From: Pirellulaceae bacterium
GTDB lineage: Bacteria; Planctomycetota; Planctomycetia; Pirellulales; Pirellulaceae
Reading direction: 5' to 3'
Length of the DNA stretch: 13,383 bases
Assembly (NCBI GenBank): GCA_020846515.1
Contig: JADLDX010000872.1
Coordinates: 1-13,383 of the forward strand
In this document: in pieces, positions 7,154 to 13,383 of the stretch
How positions within the stretch are numbered: position 1 is the first letter of the stretch
Layout: every line of letters begins with the position of its first letter
Notes under the pieces: model-generated
Databases searched by the model: none
What the model saw: only the letters and a program-made list of their open reading frames with translations
Told to the model about the DNA's origin: nothing
Made by a program: the position numbers and the translations under genes

Positions 7154-7408
7154 CGGGCTTCAGCAAAACAGGTCTTTCACCAACGTTCAGGGCGCGAAAA
7201 CATTGTGACCGAAGCGCGCTAAGTTTGCAAAATTTCTAAAATCGACAAGTTTCCGCTAGCCAGGCGGGCAAATAGGCCCGAGGACGCGTCCTCGGGCTTA
7301 TCGCTCTTTTTGAAAAACATGCGCACAACGCCGCTCTAAATCTCGCCCAGATTGACGGACAAACGTACCGCAGAACGTGAGCAAACCATAATTTAAGGCT
7401 GCCATTCG
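7154..7408. promoter_or_regulatory. Divergent promoter region between sigma and PEP-CTERM genes
   Basis: A 255-bp gap separates two divergently transcribed genes, so promoters for both must lie here or start within it. On the minus strand GGAAACTT (7254-7247) resembles the -35 element of some ECF promoters, with the palindrome TTTGCAAA (7224-7231) at about -10 distance. This could be an autoregulatory site but is not proven. On the plus strand CATAAT near 7397 resembles a -10 box, without a good -35 at the usual spacing. The gap also contains the palindrome described separately. Confidence 0.5.
7272..7301. repeat. Perfect 22-bp palindrome with extended stem
   Basis: 7276-7297 is a perfect palindrome (half-site GCCCGAGGACG followed directly by its reverse complement). 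The flanking bases extend pairing by four more positions on each side, with one G-T wobble, to 7272-7301. A short T-run (7307-7311) follows on the plus strand. It lies upstream of both flanking genes, so it cannot terminate either of them. It may be an operator, a leader hairpin for the PEP-CTERM transcript, or a member of a dispersed palindromic repeat family. Confidence 0.75.
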
Positions 7409-8242
7409 ATGGATGCGTTCAAGCAAGCTACTCCGAATCTTTCCTGGTATCGGCTGTGTGCCCCGGTCGCCATACTAGTCTTGGCCCTGTCCCTTTCAGG
7501 CGGGACCAGCCACGCAGATTTCTTGACGGTAGTGAATCACAGCTTTGAAGACATCAGCGGCGAAACCGTCGTCAACGAATTTACCTTCGGACCGCTGAAC
7601 GGTTGGCAGCTATACGATCCGAACTCCATTACCAACGGAGGCGCTGGCAATACGTTCTTCATCGGGACGCTGACGCCAACTCCACCGACGTTCTTTACTA
7701 GCGGCACTACCCACGGCCAACGCATGGCCATCGCCTTCAATTTTTTTGGCAGCGGCGGACAAGGCGAATATGGTTTGCAGCAAACGCTCTCCAGCACGTT
7801 ACAACCTTTAACGACCTATCAACTACAAGTGGACATTGGCAACATCGCATCGGGCACATCCCTCGGCGGCGACTTCTTTCCACTGGCCGGTTTTCCAGGC
7901 TACCGCGTGGACCTCATCGCCGGTGGTCAAGTCCTGGTGAGCGATAATAACTTGTTGGCCGGCAGCATCGCGGAAGGTACGTTTGCGTCTAGCCTGATTC
8001 AGTTCACAACCGATAACAGCCAGGCACAGTTGGGTCAATCGCTGTCCATTCGCTTGGTCAATCTGAATATCGTTGATCCGGCATTCCCCAACTCGGACCT
8101 CGAAGTTGACTTTGACAATGTACGCTTGAATGCCATTTCGGCCGTACCCGAACCGTTGTCAGCCATCGCCATGATCGGCTTGACGGTACCAGCCATCATG
8201 CAATGGCGAAAACGCAGATCGCGTGGACGAGCCAAAACTTGA
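7409..8242 (+). CDS. PEP-CTERM sorting domain protein, secreted
   Basis: A protein of 277 residues. An N-terminal hydrophobic segment (about 17-36, CAPVAILVLALSLSGGTSHA) is a signal peptide ending at SHA-DF. The mature part starts 'VVNHSFED' and has 'NGWQLYDPN' and 'DLEVDFDNVRLNAI', a beta-rich pattern shared by many PEP-CTERM proteins ('nonspecific' jelly-roll type). The C-terminus is a textbook PEP-CTERM signal: VPEP (246-249), a hydrophobic stretch (about 250-264), then WRKRRSRGR. Such tails are cut by exosortase-type transpeptidases during export; no exosortase gene is in this window. The start has only a distant AAGG, but the signal peptide supports it. It is divergent from the sigma factor and may be under its control (inference). 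The role of the mature domain is unknown; surface or extracellular matrix is the likely site. Confidence 0.93.
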   Translation: MDAFKQATPNLSWYRLCAPVAILVLALSLSGGTSHADFLTVVNHSFEDISGETVVNEFTFGPLNGWQLYDPNSITNGGAGNTFFIGTLTPTPPTFFTSGTTHGQRMAIAFNFFGSGGQGEYGLQQTLSSTLQPLTTYQLQVDIGNIASGTSLGGDFFPLAGFPGYRVDLIAGGQVLVSDNNLLAGSIAEGTFASSLIQFTTDNSQAQLGQSLSIRLVNLNIVDPAFPNSDLEVDFDNVRLNAISAVPEPLSAIAMIGLTVPAIMQWRKRRSRGRAKT

Positions 8243-8263
8243 TTCGTTGGCTACAACTCTGGC

Positions 8264-8277
8264 AATTGTGAACAATT
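8264..8277. promoter_or_regulatory. Small inverted repeat upstream of the small membrane gene
   Basis: AATTGT-GA-ACAATT is a perfect 6-2-6 inverted repeat, 35 bp upstream of the start at 8312 and within the 70-bp gap after the PEP-CTERM gene. Its form suits a dimeric regulator, but a chance A+T-rich repeat is quite possible. Confidence 0.3.
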
Positions 8278-8311
8278 CGTTGATATGTAAACCTTTTAGG
8301 AGATGGCCACG

Positions 8312-8581
8312 ATGGATGCTTCCGATGTCTATGACATGTGGCGTGAGACCCGACCCAAGCGCATACGTGGCCGCTTTATTGGCGCGGCTGGGGTACTGGG
8401 GTTCATGGGCGGAGCAGCGTTGGCCGGCCAAATGATGATTTGGTTTGGCTGGTTCCAACCAGGCACCACGCCTAACAGCCAAATCATCGACTATTGGCCA
8501 GGCTTCTTGACCGGCGGCCTGTTGCTCGGTTTTACAGCCACTTGGCTGGCCAGACGCCTCTACGCACACTTGCATTCTTGA
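8312..8581 (+). CDS. Small two-helix membrane protein, hypothetical
   Basis: A protein of 89 residues starting MDASDVYDMWRETRPKR. The ATG at 8312 is preferred over the ATG at 8303 because AGGAG (8298-8302) directly abuts the earlier ATG but lies 9 nt before the later one, a normal spacing. After a basic N-terminus come two hydrophobic helices: about 21-44 (RFIGAAGVLGFMGGAALAGQ and following) and 60-78 (PGFLTGGLLLGFTATWLARR). The loop between is short and Pro/Gly-rich. No family is recognised. It lies 70 bp after the PEP-CTERM gene on the same strand and may share its transcript. It converges with the delta-60 protein gene. Confidence 0.82.
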   Translation: MDASDVYDMWRETRPKRIRGRFIGAAGVLGFMGGAALAGQMMIWFGWFQPGTTPNSQIIDYWPGFLTGGLLLGFTATWLARRLYAHLHS

Positions 8582-8657
8582 ACTGCAAACCACCAGCAGC
8601 AACCACCGACGGCAAGCGACACTGGGCATGTGACACGGCGCGCGGTTGTGTCCGAAC

Positions 8658-11585
8658 CTAACGCGAGACCACTCGATGGCGCCGGACAGCCAGCCACTCC
8701 AACAGATCATGATCCATCAACATCGGACTGGCGGTGGTTCCAGTTGCCAGCACTTCGCTCGCGGGATCAACTCCATCTGCCATCGCGATGATGCTTACAT
8801 CCAGGACATCACCCGCGAAACCTGGTTCAGCTTCGCCCTCACCGGCGGCCAAACGGTTCAGCTCATTGATGATCAGCAAGGCATCCAGTGCCGTACAGTT
8901 CTGGTCACCATTGACATCCACCAGCGGTGAACCGTCGGGTCGGGTGTCAGGCAACGCAGAGCCACTGGAACTGTTTAGCCAATTGATCACCAGCAGCGCA
9001 TCAATGGGCGACAGCAATGTGTCAGTGTTGACGTCTGTTCGCATGCGGCCATTGTGCCAGGCGGGATTCTTTTCCAACAAGCGCACAAAGACCGGTTCGA
9101 TGGCCGTCGCCGTCAGTCGCTTTCCAGCCAGCAGCAAGTCTCCCGCCTCCGTCTGACTGAGTGAGTTCATGTAGTCGTCATGCGGACTGAGCGATAGTTC
9201 CTTGCGCCCGAGAATGCCGAAGTCGGGATCGACGGCTCCCGTCGGCAGAAGTCGATTCAGAAAAAAGTTCTCGTTGTTGGTGGCGCGCGATACGGATAAC
9301 ATGACGACGCGATCTTGACTGTCGACCAGCACCGCTTGGGGCCACTCGAGCGTCGCTTGCTTAGGCAATTGCGTTCGACCAGTCCCATTTCCAAAGGCTG
9401 GGTCGATCTGTCCATTGGCAAGGTATTGAGACACCATCAAATTGCCATTAAATGACAGACTACTGCCAAAGAGGACCATGCGTCCATCATTTCGCAATGT
9501 CAACTGACGTTCCATGCCCGAGGAATCAGGCGACAGATCAAGCGTCAAGATGCCTTGATTCGCAAAGGTGCTATCCAATACACCTGCACTAGTATACTTA
9601 CGCGCGGTGGTCGTGAATGGCGTATCGCCTTTGACATGCGCCAGCATAACGGCGAACGAGTTATCGTCCCAGGCTGCCAAGTCACTCTTGGTACCGGCCG
9701 CTGAATTTTGTTCCAGCACAATCAAGCCGTTATTGCCAAAGTTGGTGACCAGTTGGCCGGTTTGGTCAAGCTTGCCAATTACATATTGTCCTCTGCCAGC
9801 AACGAAACTGTTGCTGCTGGAAAAAATGAAACCATCATCGACGGCGACAACTGCATCGATGTCATTGACGATGGTTGGGCCCTTGGGATATGCCCAGGTG
9901 ATCCAACCAGCGGTACCAAAGTTCGCATCCAATTCGCCTTGGGAGGTCAGTCGCGCAATCTTCAAATGGGTGGTCCCAAAGTTGATCGCCAAATATTGGA
10001 AGCCCGCATGCTCAAAGAACGGCTTGGCGATGCGCTGAGAGTAGATTCCAGCATCGAAGAGCAAGCGACCATTGGTACCGTAAGTAGTATCAAGGGTGCC
10101 GTTGGGCAAATAGCGTGTCAGGATAAGCTGCGAAGTCGACAGGGAATTCTCGATCTTGCCTGCAAAATTGAGCGTCATCCCCAGCAGCTTGCCATCGGCC
10201 ACTTGCAATATACCGGTGGCCTGTGCATCGCCTCTGATGGCGGTTGGATTTAAGGTGATCGCCCCTGAGTTGCCAAACGAACCATCGAGCTGTCCATACT
10301 GATCAACGCCGTAAGCATCCATTTTGCCGGCGGTCATGTGACTGATCGAAGTAATAAACCGACCGCCCGGCAAGGGAACTAATCCACCCAAGCCGTCTTC
10401 GTTGCCATGTACCGTCGAATACAGATTCAGGCCGTTGCTCGACCGCGACTTGTCCACATTTCCATCCGGATCGATCAAGGCAATAAACGGTCGACGCTGG
10501 AACCCTAAGGTACCGGATAGATGCACTTGACCGGTCGTGGTAACCACCAGCCCCTGCAGCAGCGTGCCCCATTCGTCGCCTGAAACAATCATCGCCTCGC
10601 CGGCCGTACCGTAGTCTTGATCGAGCACACCGCTGCGAGACAAACGCTGCACGAAGAAGTCTTGCGCAAAGTCAGTACGCCGCATGGCCGCAACATAAAT
10701 GTTTTCAGCGCTATCCAGGCCCATGCGTACGCGACCATACAAACTATATAGCTGATTGTTCGAGATGGCCGCTGTATGCCGTCCGCCTACGGCAAACTGA
10801 TCATCCAGCGTTCCATCCGTTTTAACGCGCGTCACCACCAACTCGTAATAGTCCGAGTTGTGCCGAGATGAGAAAGCGGCCAACAAGCTGCCATCGGCCA
10901 TGACGACCAGATCTTGAGCCAAGGCTGTATCGGCAGCGATAGCGACCGATCCGCCGGTACCATAGCTGGTATCCAATGTGCCGTTGGCGAAATACTTGGT
11001 GACCACCACCGCATCGTGGGCGCGATCGGCCAAGACGTATAACTCATTGCTCTTGCCAACTACGACTCGCCTGACTTCGTATTGCGCAAAAGTCCCAGTA
11101 ACGCCACCGGCGATACCTTGACTGCCAAAACTTTTATCCAACGAACCATTACTGTTCAATCGAATCAGATTGTAAGTAACTCCATCGATCAAGGAATAAC
11201 GTTTGGCGGTGGTCAAGACAACGATCTTGTCGCCCTGGATGGCGAAGTCGCGGGCCAGTTCAATACCACCAGGCAAAGCCAGACTGACTTGTCCGTCAAA
11301 GTCGAACGAGGAATCTAAGGTTCCGTTGGGAGTCAGTCGCAAAACATTGACGGTCGTTCGTCCAGTTTCAAACGGACTTCCGGCAGTCAGCATCAAGACC
11401 CGCCCTTGCTGGTCGGTCGCCAACTGTTGAACCCAATCGGCCGGATCGCCGACGCCGGGAATGGGATCAGCCAAAACACCGAAGTCGGCAAAAGTAGGAT
11501 CCAAGTCTCCGGCCATGGGAAGTCTGGCATCGAGACGTTCCAAAGCCAGTTTTCGTCGAAGTTTGGGCGTAAAGGACAGGGGCAT
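8658..11585 (-). CDS. Large exported delta-60 repeat protein with dockerin type I domain
   Basis: A protein of 975 residues. The N-terminus has no classic signal peptide but carries RRKLALERLDARLPMAGD (10-27), the 'LExLExRxLLAxD'-like start shared by many huge planctomycete surface proteins. From about 27 to 793 there are 14 copies of the delta-60 motif 'L.pnGtLD.sFG..G', e.g. LNSNGSLDKSFGSQG (143-157), YLPNGTLDTTYGTNG (492-506) and LTSQGELDANFGTAG (546-560), spaced 55-64 residues. These repeats are predicted to form beta-propeller-like folds. At 851-910 lie two dockerin half-repeats with intact calcium-loop residues: DVNTD...D (851-862) and DVNGD...D (890-901), each followed by ALLxINxLN. 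A 60-residue tail follows the dockerin and ends LLEWLAVRRHRVVSR. The protein is most likely cell-surface or extracellular; its ligand is unknown. Confidence 0.95.
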   Translation of the reverse strand: MPLSFTPKLRRKLALERLDARLPMAGDLDPTFADFGVLADPIPGVGDPADWVQQLATDQQGRVLMLTAGSPFETGRTTVNVLRLTPNGTLDSSFDFDGQVSLALPGGIELARDFAIQGDKIVVLTTAKRYSLIDGVTYNLIRLNSNGSLDKSFGSQGIAGGVTGTFAQYEVRRVVVGKSNELYVLADRAHDAVVVTKYFANGTLDTSYGTGGSVAIAADTALAQDLVVMADGSLLAAFSSRHNSDYYELVVTRVKTDGTLDDQFAVGGRHTAAISNNQLYSLYGRVRMGLDSAENIYVAAMRRTDFAQDFFVQRLSRSGVLDQDYGTAGEAMIVSGDEWGTLLQGLVVTTTGQVHLSGTLGFQRRPFIALIDPDGNVDKSRSSNGLNLYSTVHGNEDGLGGLVPLPGGRFITSISHMTAGKMDAYGVDQYGQLDGSFGNSGAITLNPTAIRGDAQATGILQVADGKLLGMTLNFAGKIENSLSTSQLILTRYLPNGTLDTTYGTNGRLLFDAGIYSQRIAKPFFEHAGFQYLAINFGTTHLKIARLTSQGELDANFGTAGWITWAYPKGPTIVNDIDAVVAVDDGFIFSSSNSFVAGRGQYVIGKLDQTGQLVTNFGNNGLIVLEQNSAAGTKSDLAAWDDNSFAVMLAHVKGDTPFTTTARKYTSAGVLDSTFANQGILTLDLSPDSSGMERQLTLRNDGRMVLFGSSLSFNGNLMVSQYLANGQIDPAFGNGTGRTQLPKQATLEWPQAVLVDSQDRVVMLSVSRATNNENFFLNRLLPTGAVDPDFGILGRKELSLSPHDDYMNSLSQTEAGDLLLAGKRLTATAIEPVFVRLLEKNPAWHNGRMRTDVNTDTLLSPIDALLVINWLNSSSGSALPDTRPDGSPLVDVNGDQNCTALDALLIINELNRLAAGEGEAEPGFAGDVLDVSIIAMADGVDPASEVLATGTTASPMLMDHDLLEWLAVRRHRVVSR

Positions 11586-11738
11586 CGTGGCAGCCTAGGA
11601 TGAAGTCTCTGTCTCACATCGGACAGTATTTCTAAAGCAGTTCGAAAGTACTAATGACTACGGACAACATACCGAAAGTGTTATAGATTTCCAGTGTAAC
11701 CAAAGTAACACACGGCGCGTCAAACAACCGAGCAAATA

Positions 11739-11765
11739 GTAGCCACTCGTCGCCAGAGGGTGGAC
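11739..11765 (+). repeat. Degenerate GTAG-headed palindromic element
   Basis: GTAGCCACTCGTCGCCAGAGG, then GTGGAC, resembles the two hairpins at 11917-11982 read on the other strand (GTAGCCACCGCTGCC...GGTGGAT): same GTAGCCAC head, imperfect stem and GGTGGA end. A second GTAGCCAC head without a good stem follows at 11769. Read as decayed REP-like copies. Confidence 0.5.
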
Positions 11766-11817
11766 CCCGTAGCCACCCAACGCTGTGAAGCATTTGTGCT
11801 CGTGAAACCCGGCATTT

Positions 11818-11893
11818 GTAGCGGTTGGGCGCAAGCCCTCCGGTTCCTATAACTACCGGGATATACCGGACGGCTTGCGCCGTTCCGCTTCTA
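11818..11893. repeat. Head-to-head pair of REP-like elements (BIME-like)
   Basis: On the plus strand GTAG (11818-11821) is followed by a hairpin: CGG, TT, GGGC, GCAA loop, GCCC, T, CCG. The minus strand carries the matching element (AGCGG, AAC, GGC, GCAA, GCC, GT, CCGG) ending at 11889. The two 25-nt arms, 11820-11844 and 11865-11889, match at 21 positions around a 20-nt spacer. A conserved GTAG next to an imperfect palindrome, and paired inverted copies, is the known architecture of REP elements and BIMEs mobilised by REP-associated tyrosine transposases. Confidence 0.7.
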
Positions 11894-11916
11894 AAATGTG
11901 GACTGGGGCGGCGGCA

Positions 11917-11944
11917 AAATCCACCGCTTGGCAGCGGTGGCTAC
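11917..11944 (-). repeat. REP-like hairpin, copy 1
   Basis: This 28-bp sequence is identical to copy 2 at 11955-11982. Its core is an 8-bp stem, CCACCGCT / AGCGGTGG, around a TGGC loop. Read on the minus strand it begins GTAG directly before the stem, like other REP elements. It lies 47 bp downstream of the sulfatase stop codon, so it may also act as a 3' end hairpin for that transcript. Confidence 0.8.
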
Positions 11945-11954
11945 CTAAAACAGG

Positions 11955-11982
11955 AAATCCACCGCTTGGCAGCGGTGGCTAC
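11955..11982 (-). repeat. REP-like hairpin, copy 2
   Basis: Exact 28-bp direct repeat of copy 1, with 10 bp (CTAAAACAGG) between the copies. It begins 8 bp after the sulfatase stop codon. Two identical strong hairpins in a row could end or protect the sulfatase mRNA. The perfect identity of loop and flanks suggests recent duplication or selection. Confidence 0.8.
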
Positions 11983-11990
11983 ATGTTGCC

Positions 11991-13383
11991 TTAGGGCAGG
12001 AACTTGGCTAAGTCCTCTTTGATAGCCGCCATATCAGGCAATTTGGCCAGGTTGTGCCACTCGTGAGGATCCGCTTGGTGGTCGTACAATTCCTCGCCGC
12101 CGTCCGCATAACGAATGTACCGATAACGTTCAGACCGAACGGCATGATTGCCACGACCTTGCGTGGTCACAGCTGGGCGGTGCCAAGGCTGGGTCGGGTT
12201 TCGCAACAACGGCATCAGACTGGTGCCATCGAGCCCTTCGACAGACGGAAGCTGGCATAGATCGACCAAAGTTGGAAACAAATCGACCAGCCCCACGGGG
12301 CGCGAAGATTGCGAAGCCGGGCTGGTCACACCCGGCGCCACGACGATGAACGGTACGCGAGTCGATCGTTCCCAGAGCGTGAACTTATGTAAATGCTGTT
12401 TTTCGCCTAGGTGCCAGCCATGATCTGACCACAGCACCACAATCGTATTCTTAGCAGCCGGACTGGCATCGAGGGCATCTAACAATTGGCCGATCAGGGC
12501 GTCGGCATAGCTGATGCTGGCCAAATAGGCTTGCACCAACTCGCGATGTTTCCCGGAGTTCATGATCAACTGAAAATCACCGCGTCGGCTGGCCGCCATT
12601 TTTTGGCCCGCCGGTGGCAAATCGGCCACGTCGTCTTCGCGCATGATTGGCAGTTCAATCGCATCCGCCGGATAGCGTTCAAAGTATTGACGCGGCGCAT
12701 AAAACGGCAAGTGAGGACGAAAGATCCCGGCTGACAAAAAGAACGGCTGTGACGGTGGCTGCTGAAGATAACGTATCGCCCATCGGATCATCTGTCCGTC
12801 GCCCATCGCCAGGTCATCGCGGTCCAATGCTCCCCAATCAAACTCGCCCGGATTCAAGGGTGGTTTCTGCATCGCACGCACACTGGGCAATTGGTTCAGC
12901 GGAAAAGGCCGCGGCCATTCAAAGCTACTGGCTTGTCCACCTTGCGCCAAATGGTTCTGGTAAGGACTATCGAATACTTGATCAAAGTATGTATGCCAGT
13001 CGCTGGGGCGATTGAATCCGGGCGAGTGATGATACAGTTTGCCACCTCCGGCCACATGGTAACCATTTCGCTTAAAATGCGCCGGGATGGTATTGATTTG
13101 CGGCAGCGCATTATGCCACACCACGTTGTTGGCATATACATCTGTAGAGCTTGGCCTACGTCCGGTCATGACAGCGACGCGCGAAGCATTGCACACGGGG
13201 GCTGCACAGTGGGCATTGGAAAACAACTGGCCGCGTTTGGCCAGTCGATCGATGTGGGGCGTGCGTACGTCCGGATGGCCACCCAAACAGCCCACCCAAT
13301 CATTCATGTCATCAACCACGATCATCAAGACATTGGGACGAGCAGGCTCGGCCCAAGCAGGATACTCGTAGAACTGAACGGTC
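11991..13383 (-). CDS. Sulfatase, iduronate-2-sulfatase-like (5' end outside window)
   Basis: The frame is open to the right edge, so the true start and any signal peptide are beyond the window; 463 residues are visible. The segment AEPARPNVLMIVVDDMNDW is the normal sulfatase opening, so only the leader is missing. Metal-binding Asp pair DD is at visible residues 24-25. The formylglycine motif is CNASR (64-68; Cys codon at 13191-13193), followed by VAVMTGRRPSS; most relatives have Pro at the third position where this has Ala. Later motifs are GKLYHH, FFLSAGIFRPHLPF, and the C-terminal metal/substrate site SDHGWHLGEKQHLHKFTLWE, which is typical of the iduronate-2-sulfatase branch. It should hydrolyse sulfate esters, likely from marine or plant-type sulfated polysaccharides, after Cys is oxidised by a formylglycine-generating enzyme. 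The substrate cannot be told from sequence alone. REP-like hairpins follow 8 bp after the stop. Confidence 0.96.
   Translation of the reverse strand, partial: TVQFYEYPAWAEPARPNVLMIVVDDMNDWVGCLGGHPDVRTPHIDRLAKRGQLFSNAHCAAPVCNASRVAVMTGRRPSSTDVYANNVVWHNALPQINTIPAHFKRNGYHVAGGGKLYHHSPGFNRPSDWHTYFDQVFDSPYQNHLAQGGQASSFEWPRPFPLNQLPSVRAMQKPPLNPGEFDWGALDRDDLAMGDGQMIRWAIRYLQQPPSQPFFLSAGIFRPHLPFYAPRQYFERYPADAIELPIMREDDVADLPPAGQKMAASRRGDFQLIMNSGKHRELVQAYLASISYADALIGQLLDALDASPAAKNTIVVLWSDHGWHLGEKQHLHKFTLWERSTRVPFIVVAPGVTSPASQSSRPVGLVDLFPTLVDLCQLPSVEGLDGTSLMPLLRNPTQPWHRPAVTTQGRGNHAVRSERYRYIRYADGGEELYDHQADPHEWHNLAKLPDMAAIKEDLAKFLP

Larger units (their letters stand above)
11586..11990. other. 405-bp gene-free region carrying palindromic repeats
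   Basis: This is the gap between the end of the sulfatase gene and the start of the delta-60 protein gene, both on the minus strand. The first 150 bp (11586-11738) must hold the promoter of the delta-60 gene; it is A+T-richer, but I cannot identify a convincing box. The remainder, 11739-11982, is occupied by palindromic elements listed separately. No credible coding frame is present. Confidence 0.7.

Noticed and set aside
7276..7311. Palindrome plus T-run as an intrinsic terminator
   Set aside because: The T-run starts 9 nt after the stem rather than directly, and no gene ends upstream of it on the plus strand. The flanking genes both point away from it.
8632..8652. GACAC...GTGTC as a terminator between the convergent genes
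   Set aside because: The stem is only 5 bp, the loop is large and GC-rich, and there is no T-run on either side. The 76-bp gap shows no better candidate.
11917..11982. CRISPR array
   Set aside because: There are only two repeats, the spacer is 10 bp, the repeat is itself a strong hairpin, and no cas gene is present. The REP-like reading fits better.
2645..13383. A defence or mobile gene island
   Set aside because: All large genes belong to families ordinary in planctomycete chromosomes (sigma/kinase, PEP-CTERM, delta-60/dockerin, sulfatase). No integrase, transposase, tRNA or attachment site is visible.

Overview
The window looks like a chromosomal segment of a planctomycete, probably from the Pirellulales or Rhodopirellula-like group. 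The family content supports this: an ECF sigma factor directly followed by a membrane-anchored Ser/Thr kinase fused to WD40 repeats, an iduronate-2-sulfatase-type sulfatase, a PEP-CTERM secreted protein, and a very large delta-60-repeat protein with a dockerin and the planctomycete-style N-terminus 'RRKLALERLDARLPMAGD'. The intergenic gaps also carry many short palindromic repeats. The taxonomy is inferred from families, not from a marker gene.

Layout. 1-2521 (all minus strand): a partial membrane-anchored protein that runs off the left edge (GTG start at 490), a secreted coiled-coil protein (596-1285), a 409-bp gap with a nested inverted repeat, a multi-pass membrane protein (1695-2330), and a doubtful 63-codon ORF joined to it by TGATG. 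None has a recognised function. 2527-2624 is a long inverted repeat. 2645-7153 (minus) is a two-gene operon: an ECF sigma factor (6509-7153) and, 3 bp after its stop, the 1286-residue kinase/WD40 protein. 7154-7408 is a divergent promoter region containing a perfect 22-bp palindrome. 7409-8581 (plus) holds a PEP-CTERM protein and a small two-helix membrane protein. 8658-11585 (minus) is the delta-60/dockerin protein. 11586-11990 is a gene-free stretch holding a cluster of REP-like palindromes with GTAG cores, including a head-to-head pair. 11991 to the right edge (minus) is a sulfatase whose N-terminus lies outside the window.

How the genes may work together. The sigma factor and kinase almost certainly form one signalling unit: the kinase has a cytoplasmic catalytic domain, one membrane helix and a large C-terminal propeller region. 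The divergent PEP-CTERM gene shares its promoter region and is a plausible target, but this is inference only. The delta-60/dockerin protein, the PEP-CTERM protein and the sulfatase all belong to the surface or exported complement. No mobile-element gene, RNA gene, CRISPR array or defence system is visible. The least explained part of the window is the set of intergenic inverted repeats: four structurally different types in four gaps.
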